A DNA stretch of 10,392 nucleotides from Acidobacteriota bacterium (GTDB lineage: Bacteria > Acidobacteriota > Vicinamibacteria > Vicinamibacterales > UBA2999), in contig JACCSI010000290.1 in the NCBI GenBank assembly GCA_013813075.1, positions 1 to 10,392 on the forward strand. Reading direction: 5' to 3'. Both the position numbers and the translations under genes were made by a program. The notes under the pieces were generated by a model. It was not told where the DNA came from, did not search any database, and worked only from the letters and a program-made list of their open reading frames with translations. Of this stretch, positions 1 through 6,829 are shown piece by piece (positions within the stretch are counted from its first letter, which is position 1; each line of letters opens with the position of its first letter).

Positions 1-413
1 GTGAAGGGGCGCCCCATCGCGAGGGGCACGCCGAGCGCCGTGAAGTAGGTGGCTGAGACATTCTCGCCAAGAGCGACCCGTGTCTCTACGCCGGTTCCCA
101 TCACTGACGGAGCACGGCGATGCGCCACAAGAGACTCGAACGCTGGCACCTCCCGTGCGAGATCGAAAGCGTCGCCGAACGCCAGCGGCTCCTGCTGGAG
201 AAACGCCATCTCACCCACCGTGGACACCGCGACGATGCGATCCGGTTCGGTGACGGGGAGTGGGCGGAGCAGGACGGCGTTGATGGCGGTGAAGACCAGG
301 ATCGTGGCGCTCATGCCGGTCGCGAGCGTCAGAATCGCGGTCAGAGCAAACGCCGGTGAGCGACGCAGCAGCCGCAGGGCAACGCGGAGATCTGACCAAA
401 CGGCTTCGAACAT
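1..413 (-). CDS. ADOP-type FtsX/MacB-like ABC permease, N-terminal part (runs off the left edge)
   Basis: Reading leftwards from the ATG at 413-411, 137 codons are open to the window edge, so the gene is partial. The protein begins with a short amphipathic stretch (SDLRVALRLLRRSPAF). A hydrophobic segment at about residues 22-48 follows, ending in the LLRPLP motif and then EPDRIV. This is the usual N-terminus of the Acidobacterial duplicated orphan permease group (ADOP; MacB/FtsX fold), proteins normally near 800 residues. Residues 117-137 (ENVSATYFTALGVPLAMGR) match the start of the periplasmic MacB-PCD domain. The start is supported by AGGAG (CTCCT at 420-424 on the plus strand) six bases upstream. 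Family members are inner-membrane permeases often found without their own ATPase; the substrate is unknown. No PadR-type N-terminal domain is present. The family call is firm, the transported substrate is not. Confidence 0.88.
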   Translation of the reverse strand, partial: MFEAVWSDLRVALRLLRRSPAFALTAILTLATGMSATILVFTAINAVLLRPLPVTEPDRIVAVSTVGEMAFLQQEPLAFGDAFDLAREVPAFESLVAHRRAPSVMGTGVETRVALGENVSATYFTALGVPLAMGRPF

Positions 414-576
414 CAGGAACTCCTGGAGCGGTCTTCGTTTCTGAGGATACGAGCGCGGCTCTAGAAAAGTTGCTGCACCTATCGAGCGATATTACGCTTG
501 AGAAGTCGCTCGGTCGTGCGCCGCGGGCCTGTCACTGCGGCGTCTATCGCGACTTGACGGCCGATCATCGCCCGCC
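414..576. promoter_or_regulatory. Intergenic region upstream of the ADOP permease, with a short dyad
   Basis: No credible gene is seen here. It should hold the permease promoter. The clear elements are the AGGAG ribosome-binding site at 420-424 (minus strand) and a small perfect dyad, AGCG-ATATTA-CGCT, at 485-498. The AT-rich core of this dyad stands out in the GC-rich background and could be an operator. No convincing -35/-10 pair was found. The right half is the sequence just beyond the stop of the decayed peptidase. Confidence 0.35.
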
Positions 577-1140
577 CTAATTGGATGGCATCGTCTGGCG
601 GAGCCAGTCTTCCATCCGACACCAAAGATCGAGAACGTTCGGGCGGGACGTGGTCGTGTGTTGCTCGCCGGCATACCGGACCATGCGAACGCGCTTATCC
701 TCGCGATACAGAGCGGTAAAAGAACTCCTCCGCCTGCTGCACTGGAATAAAATCCGCGTCGCATGGACAAGCATGACAGGAGTTCGCACATCCCCAACCC
801 GCCGGATCGGACTGTCCACGCGATATCGCTCCGGTTGTTCCCATGGAGGCGCGTCAACACCGTAGTAGCCGCGTTCAAACTGCAGCATGCGCAGCACTTG
901 CGCCCGCTGTGCACTACCACCATCGCCGTATCGGTACTGGCCATAGAAAGTGCCGTAGAGGCTCACGAGGTTCGAGTATCCCGCGCTGACGATGGCGGTG
1001 CGAAGCGGTTTGCCTCGGTAAGTAGTCCGAGCGTTGCCCATCCGCCGGCGCTTTGGCCTAGCACGGCGATGCGACTTGAATCGGCGACTCCGCGCTGGAT
1101 AAGCGGTGAGCGATTCGGTTGCGCGCTCGGTGACCCTGTC
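577..1140 (-). pseudogene. Decayed, 5'-truncated S9 (prolyl oligopeptidase-like) serine peptidase, C-terminal catalytic part
   Basis: Stitching three minus-strand frames gives the C-terminal roughly 190 residues of an S9 peptidase (dipeptidyl aminopeptidase/acylaminoacyl peptidase type, usually 600-800 residues). From the 5' end, one frame reads IQRGVADSSRIAVLGQSAGG (nucleophile Ser in GQSAGG) through LTEANRF. After the loss of one base near 1001 the next frame gives RTAIVSAGYSNLVSLYGTFY through TPVMLVH. A second one-base loss near 761 moves HGDADFIPVQQAEEFF (catalytic Asp) into the third frame. An extra T in the run at 718-721 restores the earlier frame, TALYREDKRVRMVRYAGEQH (catalytic His), to the stop at 577-579. 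A fourth shift near 1103 is possible. The upstream catalytic domain and the beta-propeller are absent; homology fades where the PLP enzyme gene begins. Neighbouring genes are intact, which argues for true decay rather than poor sequence quality. Confidence 0.82.
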
Positions 1141-1168
1141 GGTGCTTGTCCCGTGACAGAATTGCGGC

Positions 1169-2302
1169 GTGAACCTGCGCGACCTGGCGACACCTGCTGT
1201 GCTCATCGAGCAATCTCGCGTGCTTGCCAACATCGACCGCATGCAGGAAGCCGCCGACAAGCGCGGGATTCGCATGCGGCCCCACATCAAGACACACAAG
1301 AGCCCGATCGTCGCGAGGTGGCAGATCGATCGCGGGGCCGTGGGCATCTGCTGCGCGAAGCTCGGTGAAGCCGAGGTGTTTGCCGAGGCGGGATTCACCG
1401 ACATCCGGCTGCCCTACCCCATCAACCCCGACAACGCACCGCGTGTCATCAAGCTGCTCGAGCGCACCACACTGTCGTTCATCGTCGATCACCTCGAGGT
1501 CGCGCGCGCCTGGTCGGACGCGATGGCGCGCACCGGGCACACGGTCGACGTATTAATCAAAGTCGACGTCGGGTTTCACCGCTGCGGTATCGATCCAAAC
1601 CCTGCGACCGCGCCGGCTTTCATCAAGGAAGTGTCCACACTACCTGGCTTGCATCTGCGGGGTTTGCTGTCGCACGCGGGGCACGCGTATCACGCGACGT
1701 CGCCGGATCATCTGCGTTCAATCGCGGAAGACGAGGCGCGGACACTGCAAGCGCTCGCCACGGCGGCGCGCGACCAGGGCGTCCACATCGACGAGCTCAG
1801 TGCCGGGGCAACGCCGACCGCGCGATTTTCGATGGAGCAGGATTGGATCACCGAGTATCGCGCCGGCAACTACGTGTATTTCGACCGCACCCAGGTCGGT
1901 CTGGATGCAGCGACACTCGAGGACTGCGCGCTCACCGTGCTGGCAACCGTTGTCTCCAAGCCGGCGGCCGATCGCATCATCCTGGACTGTGGCAGCAAGA
2001 CGCTGGCGGCAGATGCGGCGCGGGGGTTTGCACCGCTGCCCGGCCATGGCCTTATCTTTCGCGACGTCACGCTCGCACGCGGTCAGCGAGCCGACGAGCG
2101 GCTGTCCATCGAGCGCCTCTCCGAGGAGCATGCGACGGTGCGCGTCGCCCCAGGAGAAACGTCGCCAGAACCCGGACAGCGCGTGCGGATCGTCCCCAAC
2201 CACTCGTGCGTGGTGTCCAACCTGGTTGACCAGGCCTGGCTTACCGATTCTGATAAGGTGTTAGGCGCGCTGCCGATTGCGGCCCGCGGCAGGATCACCT
2301 AG
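1169..2302 (+). CDS. Fold-type III PLP enzyme, D-threonine aldolase / D-serine dehydratase (DSD1) family
   Basis: This 377-residue protein has the full family length. The N-terminal alanine-racemase-like TIM barrel starts at [10 protein letters not shown] (residues 6-15). Lys41 in RPHIKTHK is the expected Schiff-base lysine for pyridoxal phosphate. SHAGHAY lies in the barrel. The C-terminal beta domain carries PNHSC with His345 and Cys347, the pair that binds the divalent metal (Zn in D-serine dehydratase, Mn or similar in D-threonine aldolase). Known members cleave D-threonine and other D-3-hydroxy amino acids to glycine plus an aldehyde, or deaminate D-serine to pyruvate; sequence reading alone does not separate these. 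The GTG at 1169 is the only reasonable start, because an in-frame TGA at 1154-1156 lies just upstream; no good ribosome-binding site is visible. A microcompartment shell gene follows after 43 bases in the same direction, suggesting cotranscription. The enzyme is cytosolic, with no signal peptide and no obvious encapsulation peptide. Confidence 0.9.
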   Translation: MNLRDLATPAVLIEQSRVLANIDRMQEAADKRGIRMRPHIKTHKSPIVARWQIDRGAVGICCAKLGEAEVFAEAGFTDIRLPYPINPDNAPRVIKLLERTTLSFIVDHLEVARAWSDAMARTGHTVDVLIKVDVGFHRCGIDPNPATAPAFIKEVSTLPGLHLRGLLSHAGHAYHATSPDHLRSIAEDEARTLQALATAARDQGVHIDELSAGATPTARFSMEQDWITEYRAGNYVYFDRTQVGLDAATLEDCALTVLATVVSKPAADRIILDCGSKTLAADAARGFAPLPGHGLIFRDVTLARGQRADERLSIERLSEEHATVRVAPGETSPEPGQRVRIVPNHSCVVSNLVDQAWLTDSDKVLGALPIAARGRIT

Positions 2303-2331
2303 AGGGCCTGGCGCCGACTCTGTTGCGACTC

Positions 2332-2337
2332 GAGGGA
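2332..2337 (+). promoter_or_regulatory. Ribosome-binding site deciding the BMC-H start
   Basis: GAGGGA ends eight bases before the ATG at 2346. It supports that start over the in-frame TTG at 2277, which lies inside the upstream gene and would add 23 residues with no resemblance to shell proteins. Confidence 0.6.
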
Positions 2338-2345
2338 TCACCGAC

Positions 2346-2681
2346 ATGGCAAAGACGGCACCGGCTGACCAGACGACCACCGACGACGACACACCGGAGA
2401 TCGGCGAGGCGCTTGGCATGGTTGAAACGCGCGGCCTCATCGGCATGATCGAGGCCGCCGATGCGATGGTGAAAACGGCCAACGTCGTATTTGTCGGCTG
2501 GCAAAAAGTTGACGCCGGCCTGGTCACCGCGATCGTGCGGGGTGATGTCGGTTCGGTCAAAGCCGCGACCGACGCGGGCGCCGCCGCCGCCCGCCGTGTC
2601 GGCGAACTCATCGGGGTGCATGTCATCGCCCGGCCCGGCGAGGACCTCGAGAAGATTTTTCCGATCAGGCCGAAGAAGTAG
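2346..2681 (+). CDS. Bacterial microcompartment hexameric shell protein (BMC-H; PduA/EutM/CcmK-like)
   Basis: The protein has 111 residues: a polar, acidic N-terminal tail (about 1-20, with DDD at 13-15) and one BMC domain (about 21-107). The diagnostic strings are [40 protein letters not shown] and VHVIARP. Lys43 and Arg96 sit where PduA-type proteins have the conserved hexamer-edge Lys and Arg. Such proteins assemble into hexagonal tiles forming the facets of microcompartments that enclose aldehyde-producing enzymes. The pore loop, normally K-I-G-S-G, here reads K-V-D-A-G (54-58), so the central pore may differ in charge and size. No BMC-P vertex protein, second shell protein, aldehyde dehydrogenase or phosphotransacylase is in the window, so the gene is an orphan locally. 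It follows the PLP enzyme by 43 bases, and its last 17 bases overlap the 3' end of the opposing dehydratase gene. Family assignment is very secure; cargo is unknown. Confidence 0.95.
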   Translation: MAKTAPADQTTTDDDTPEIGEALGMVETRGLIGMIEAADAMVKTANVVFVGWQKVDAGLVTAIVRGDVGSVKAATDAGAAAARRVGELIGVHVIARPGEDLEKIFPIRPKK

Positions 2682-2955
2682 AGACCCGCTGCGCCATCCG
2701 CGCGCCGTCAAAATCCTTCGGCGTGAGCCCCCCTTCAGAATGCGTTGAATAGGTCAACGTTACGCGCTTGTAATTGATGAGCACGTCGGGGTGATGGTCG
2801 GCGGCTTCTGCGCCGGCCACCAGCCGCGATACGAAGGCGACCGCTTCAGGAAAGCCGTCAAAGACAAACTGCTTGCGAATGGCGTCGCCTTCGAGCGTCC
2901 ATCCGTCGAGCTCGCGCACGCGTGCTTCCGCTTCGGTGCGGTTAAGTGTTGGCAT
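2665..2955 (-). CDS. phhB: Pterin-4a-carbinolamine dehydratase (4a-hydroxytetrahydrobiopterin dehydratase)
   Basis: This 96-residue protein has the usual family length. It carries the signature E-x3-H-H-P (Glu50, His54, His55, Pro56), then Tyr62, His72 in [10 protein letters not shown] and Asp81. The two adjacent histidines and the later histidine line the active site in known members. The enzyme dehydrates 4a-hydroxytetrahydropterin, the product of aromatic amino acid hydroxylases, to quinonoid dihydropterin; PhhB supports phenylalanine hydroxylase in Pseudomonas. No hydroxylase gene is in this window. The ATG at 2955 lies nine bases beyond the stop of the ThiO-type oxidase gene. Its AGGAG (CTCCT at 2961-2965 on the plus strand) touches that stop codon, so translational coupling is likely. 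The 3' end overlaps the convergent BMC-H gene by 17 bases, leaving no room for a separate terminator. Confidence 0.92.
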   Translation of the reverse strand: MPTLNRTEAEARVRELDGWTLEGDAIRKQFVFDGFPEAVAFVSRLVAGAEAADHHPDVLINYKRVTLTYSTHSEGGLTPKDFDGARMAQRVSTSSA

Positions 2956-2964
2956 CAGGTCTCC

Positions 2965-4083
2965 TCACAAGCGGCCGAGTCGTGAAGGGGACAGCACGTC
3001 GAGCGCGTCGTCTTCCCCGTCGTCGATAATCAGGTTTCTGACTAGCGCCGCCGTCAATGGAGCAAGCAGCACCCCGTTGCGATAATGACCGGTGGCGTAG
3101 ACAAGTCCAGGGATGACGCCGGAGCGGCCGACGACAGGCAGGTCGTCTGGGGATGCGGGTCGCAAACCGACGCGCACTTCGATGAACGACGCGTCCCGCA
3201 AGTCCGGCACCAGCGCGCATCCCGCCGCGAGCAAGTCCCTGACGCCCCCCGCCGTGGAGCGTTCGTCGAAACCCGCCTCTTCGACCGTAGCTCCGACCAG
3301 CACACGGCCATTCGACCAGGGCACGATGTAGCAGTCGGTGCCCCAGAGCACGTGACGAAGGGACTGCCCGGTTGGCCACGCCAAGTGAAGCAGCTGGCCG
3401 CGCACCGGTCGTACCGGCGTGGGATCGACGCCGCTGATGTGAACCTGTCCGGCCCAACTCCCAGCCGCAAACACGACGTCCGCGGCACGTGACGGGCCGT
3501 GGTCAGTCTCCACGATCAGCGTGCCGTTCGGCTCTGGCGCGATCGACAGGACGCGAGTCTCGAGCGCAAACTGCGCACCGTTCTGCATCGCGGCCGCCGA
3601 CAACGCGTTCGTCAGGTCGGGTACGGCGACAAAACCGTGCATCTCGATCAGCAATCCACCCAGCGCGCCGGCGGCGGCCAGCGGCTCGGCGCGACGCAGC
3701 TCCACGGGCTCGAGCCATCGTGCCACGACGTGGTCACGTCGCAACGCCTCCGCCGAGTCGCGCAGCCGGGTGGCATGCATGCCATCGAGTGCGACCTCGA
3801 GTGTTCCGCCGCGCGTGTAGTGGAGGACACGTTCGCTCCTGGCGGTCAATCGCTCGATGAACGCATCGTAGAGGTCGAGGCTGCGGCGCCCAAGTTCGCG
3901 CAGCGCGCTGGTTTCATGACCTTCGATGTACGGGGCCAGTACGCCCGCTGACGCCTGTGATGCGCCCTGGCCAATGGCCCGAACGTCGAAGACGCTGACG
4001 CGGGCGCCGGCCGCGGCGAGTTCATATGCGCAGGCGCAACCAATGACCCCTGCGCCGATCACAATCACATCAGGTGACGTCAC
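2965..4083 (-). CDS. thiO: FAD-dependent glycine / D-amino-acid oxidase, ThiO type
   Basis: This 372-residue protein is a full-length member of the DAO family. The N-terminal Rossmann motif VIGAGVIG (Gly10, Gly12, Gly15) ends with Asp33 for FAD ribose binding. It is followed by GASQASAGVLAPY (40-52), the hallmark of ThiO-like oxidases. YIVPW and VLVGATVEEAGFD lie in the substrate domain. The C-terminus has VGLRPASPDDLPVVG and GHYRNGVLLAP; Arg308 and Arg335 occupy the positions of the substrate-carboxylate arginines of Bacillus ThiO. Known ThiO oxidises glycine to iminoglycine with release of peroxide, feeding thiazole synthesis. No other thiamine gene is present here, so a catabolic role on glycine or D-amino acids is equally possible. 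The GTG at 4083 is the start that gives the family N-terminus; the ribosome-binding site is poor. It lies upstream of, and is probably cotranscribed with, the pterin dehydratase gene. Confidence 0.9.
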   Translation of the reverse strand: MTSPDVIVIGAGVIGCACAYELAAAGARVSVFDVRAIGQGASQASAGVLAPYIEGHETSALRELGRRSLDLYDAFIERLTARSERVLHYTRGGTLEVALDGMHATRLRDSAEALRRDHVVARWLEPVELRRAEPLAAAGALGGLLIEMHGFVAVPDLTNALSAAAMQNGAQFALETRVLSIAPEPNGTLIVETDHGPSRAADVVFAAGSWAGQVHISGVDPTPVRPVRGQLLHLAWPTGQSLRHVLWGTDCYIVPWSNGRVLVGATVEEAGFDERSTAGGVRDLLAAGCALVPDLRDASFIEVRVGLRPASPDDLPVVGRSGVIPGLVYATGHYRNGVLLAPLTAALVRNLIIDDGEDDALDVLSPSRLGRL

Positions 4084-4196
4084 AAACGGCTGAGACCATA
4101 GTAACGCGCGACGTCGATGGCGACGTCGTTGAGCATCTTTGTCGAGGATGCGCTGTGAAGAGAAGCTGACGACGTCCTGGCTTGCGTCTACACGCG
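4084..4196 (-). other. Spacer between the TonB receptor and thiO genes, with a hairpin and a possible 18-codon ORF
   Basis: The 113-base spacer shows no clear terminator for the receptor gene. Two copies of the self-complementary octamer CGACGTCG at 4109-4116 and 4121-4128, separated by four bases, can form an 8-bp hairpin about 25 bases before the thiO start, without a T tract. A minus-strand ORF from ATG 4136-4134 reads MLNDVAIDVARYYGLSRL and stops at 4080-4082, its TGA overlapping the thiO GTG. It lacks a good ribosome-binding site and may be chance, a coupled leader, or a remnant. Confidence 0.3.
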
Positions 4197-6824
4197 TCAG
4201 AAGCTCAACGACGCGCCAATCTCCAACCTGCGCGGTGGCGCGGCCGACGTCGCCGTGCCGTAATAGGGGGACAGCTGGTTGCCGACAAACGCGTTGTAGT
4301 TGGCGGTATTGAACAGGTTGAACACCTGCAGGTAGAGATCGAGCCGATACCGGGCGTTGGAACCGTCCATCATCACCATCTGCACCGGGCCGCCGCCACC
4401 CGCCCCGGCGCCGCCACCAGGACCCTGCTGCATGTTTGCTGGTGGCGGGCCGCCAAGCATCGTCGGACCATCACCGCCGAGTCCGCCCAGGTTGATTGAG
4501 CGAGTCAGCCGCAGATTGACATTCCACTGCGACGCCCCACGCGCGCCGTTACGGCCGACACCGGCCGGACGGTCGTTGAAAACGGTGTCCCCATTCTCGT
4601 CCCGCCCGGTCGTCACCGAATAGGGCGGCGCCGACGAGTACTGTGTCTGCAGGCTGCCGCGCAGGCCATACGGCAGCGGCGTGTTGAACATGAAGAACAC
4701 GCGATGGCGGATGTCCATCGACGATGGGCCCCAGTCCGCGTCAGGGTTGGTGCTGTCGGAGGGAAGCATCAGCGGTGAATCGGCGACATTCCGCACGCTG
4801 CCGTACTGATAGGTGATGTTGCCCATCAGCCCGCGACGACTGGGCACACGCAGCATCATGCCGACACTCACGCGGTCCGAGGCACGGCGGCCGGTCGAAT
4901 CAATCTCGGTGACGTTGCCGGCCATCGCATCGGGACGGATGCCGTTGAGCGGCGCGTTGACGTTGGTCGCGCGCAGGGTGTCGTGCGCGCGCGTCCACAT
5001 GTAGTCGGTGCGGAAGGTGCCCCAGTCGCCAAACGGCCGTTCGTAGCCCAGGGATGCCTGGTGAATCGTCGGCTGCGTCAACTGCGGGCCAAGCTGAATG
5101 CGGCTGGCCGCCAGCGATGTCCCGGTCCCCACCTCGAGGTTTGGATACGACGGGTTGATGATGACTTCGTCGATCTGGTGCGTGCCGTCAACGCGTACCG
5201 TCTGCTCGTAGGTGTTCGAGTCGAGCCAATCGTAAAAGATGCCATACCCGCCACGCACGTTGCCCTTGCGCAACCCGTAGGTGAAAGCGGCGCGCGGCGC
5301 CAGGTTCCACTTGTCGTCCAGGTGCGTCTGCACTTCCTGGCGCACTCCCAGACTGACGTTCAGATTCTTGCGGAGCCGGAAATCGTCCTGAATGTACCAG
5401 CCCGCTTCGTACTGCGAATACGACACGTTGGGATCGCCGACGCGGCGCGTGTAGGTGCGAGGACGTCCGGTCAGGAAGTCGTCGAGCGTCGAGAACGTGA
5501 AGGTGCCGTTGCCATTCGATTGCTGCGTGCTGTCCCACCAGCCCCCGTCCACCTGAACACCGGCGCGCACTGAATGCTTGGCGATCGTGAAATCAAAGTT
5601 CTGCGCGACGCTGAACTGACGGCCCTGGCGCGCGCCCGCCTGGCCGGCGCCGCCCGCGGTAAAGGCATCAAGCACCCGGAGGGTCGGCAGGCTCGAGGCC
5701 GAGGCGGAGACGTTCTCCGAGCGCGTGGCCTCGAACTTGAGCTCGCTGAAGACGCTCTTGCCGATGGTGCGGGTGTTCCGCACGCGCAACGCGTCGGTGA
5801 TGGTGTCGGTGGAATACGCCCGCTCTGTCAGGTCGAAATCACCCACGCCTAAATTGCTGCGCGCGTTTTCCCGACGCGAGTACTCGGCGCGAATCTGGCT
5901 GGTCGGCCCGAGCGACTGCTCGAGACGCACGGTGGCATTCATGCCTTCGACCGGCCGGCGCACCTGGTCGTTGATCTCGCCGTTGGGCGTCGTCGCGACA
6001 ATCGTCTGGGCGTCGTAGGACATGTTGCCGTCCACGGCAATCGACAGACCCGTCTTGCCCTTGGCCACCGGGCCCTGGAAGTTGACCATGAAGCGCTTCT
6101 GCTGCTCCGGTCCACGGCTGGTGGCAAACTTGTTGGTCGCGTTCAGCGAGTCGTCGCGGAAGCCAAAATTCATCATGCCGCGCCAGTTGCCCATGCCCGG
6201 CTTGGTGATGACCTCGACGCGCACCATTCCAGCCTCATGATATTCGGCGGAGTACGAGTTGGTGTTGAAGCGAATCTGCTGAATCTGGTCCTTCGGCGGC
6301 AGCCGTCCGCCGCGGAAGCCGTCGATGAACAGCTGTGCCCCAGGCCCCGCCATTTGCGCGAGCTGCTCGGCCATCTCCTCCGGGTCGTCGGATAGCGCGT
6401 CGATGTCTTCTTTGCTCAGCGTGGTGGAAAAGCCGTTGTCGCGGCGCGAGTCGGCACTGATGTCGTTGACGAAGACGTCTTCGCGCATGGCGACGGTCAA
6501 CGTCGCGACCGCGGCGTTGAGGCCGCGCTTCAGCACCAATGGCCCGGCAAATCCCCGGAAGCCATCCGCGGCGACCGCGATTCGATACGTGCCGGGCATG
6601 AGCGCGTCGACGGCTGCGACACCGGCCTCGTCCACCAGCATCTCCCTGGGCACACCAAGCGGGTCGGTGAGCGTCACGGTCGCATGGATTAACGCCGCTT
6701 CGGTTTCGTCGCGCACCGTCACACGGAGCGACGACTGCGCTTGCGCGAATGCCGCCACCGGCAGCAGCGCACACCAGGCGAACAGGAAGAGCGCACGGAA
6801 GAAACGCGGTGTCACAGTCATCAT
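4197..6824 (-). CDS. TonB-dependent outer-membrane receptor, Oar-like, with N-terminal carboxypeptidase-regulatory-like domain
   Basis: The 875-residue protein starts with a signal peptide (hydrophobic 11-26, likely cleavage after AFA at 27). Next is an Ig-like carboxypeptidase-regulatory-like domain (about 31-113; MPGTYRIAVAADGF), then a plug domain (about 115-220) with LFIDGFRGG, IQQIRFNTNSYSAEY and RVEVITKPG. The rest is a beta-barrel with regular aromatic strands, ending in LEIGASLSF with the C-terminal Phe needed for outer-membrane insertion. DVFVND near 116 may act as a TonB box. Receptors of this architecture in Acidobacteriota and Bacteroidota import large or unknown substrates; no SusD-like partner is present. 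Residues 780-816 form a Gly/Pro/Met-rich insert (GPGGGAGAGGGG) between two late strands, an odd feature for a barrel. The gene begins five bases after the stop of the upstream secreted protein gene, so the two are almost certainly cotranslated. Of the two consecutive ATGs, 6824 is taken as the start. Confidence 0.93.
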   Translation of the reverse strand: MMTVTPRFFRALFLFAWCALLPVAAFAQAQSSLRVTVRDETEAALIHATVTLTDPLGVPREMLVDEAGVAAVDALMPGTYRIAVAADGFRGFAGPLVLKRGLNAAVATLTVAMREDVFVNDISADSRRDNGFSTTLSKEDIDALSDDPEEMAEQLAQMAGPGAQLFIDGFRGGRLPPKDQIQQIRFNTNSYSAEYHEAGMVRVEVITKPGMGNWRGMMNFGFRDDSLNATNKFATSRGPEQQKRFMVNFQGPVAKGKTGLSIAVDGNMSYDAQTIVATTPNGEINDQVRRPVEGMNATVRLEQSLGPTSQIRAEYSRRENARSNLGVGDFDLTERAYSTDTITDALRVRNTRTIGKSVFSELKFEATRSENVSASASSLPTLRVLDAFTAGGAGQAGARQGRQFSVAQNFDFTIAKHSVRAGVQVDGGWWDSTQQSNGNGTFTFSTLDDFLTGRPRTYTRRVGDPNVSYSQYEAGWYIQDDFRLRKNLNVSLGVRQEVQTHLDDKWNLAPRAAFTYGLRKGNVRGGYGIFYDWLDSNTYEQTVRVDGTHQIDEVIINPSYPNLEVGTGTSLAASRIQLGPQLTQPTIHQASLGYERPFGDWGTFRTDYMWTRAHDTLRATNVNAPLNGIRPDAMAGNVTEIDSTGRRASDRVSVGMMLRVPSRRGLMGNITYQYGSVRNVADSPLMLPSDSTNPDADWGPSSMDIRHRVFFMFNTPLPYGLRGSLQTQYSSAPPYSVTTGRDENGDTVFNDRPAGVGRNGARGASQWNVNLRLTRSINLGGLGGDGPTMLGGPPPANMQQGPGGGAGAGGGGPVQMVMMDGSNARYRLDLYLQVFNLFNTANYNAFVGNQLSPYYGTATSAAPPRRLEIGASLSF
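4377..4487 (-). repeat. Gly/Pro/Met-rich low-complexity insert in the receptor gene
   Basis: This codes for residues 780-816 of the receptor, dominated by Gly with Pro, Met and Gln. It sits between a strand ending RLTRSINL and one beginning MVMMDGSNARYRLDLYLQ. It is probably a flexible loop. The gene just upstream carries a longer Gly-rich stretch. Confidence 0.6.
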
Positions 6825-6829
6825 GGCGG

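Noticed and set aside
763..1368. Plus-strand open frame of about 201 codons
   Set aside because: It crosses the peptidase remnant in antisense and the start of the PLP enzyme gene, and shows no recognisable domain.
577..1404. Single intact minus-strand gene of 275 codons
   Set aside because: Its N-terminal half is antisense to the PLP enzyme and meaningless. Only the C-terminal part resembles S9 peptidases, with a frame break inside the catalytic Asp motif, so it is treated as a pseudogene.
4184..4195. Small hairpin just beyond the TonB receptor stop as a terminator
   Set aside because: The stem is only four pairs and no T tract follows on the minus strand.
4983..5573. Plus-strand open frame of about 196 codons
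   Set aside because: It is antisense to the beta-barrel part of the TonB receptor, with no family resemblance and no ribosome-binding site.
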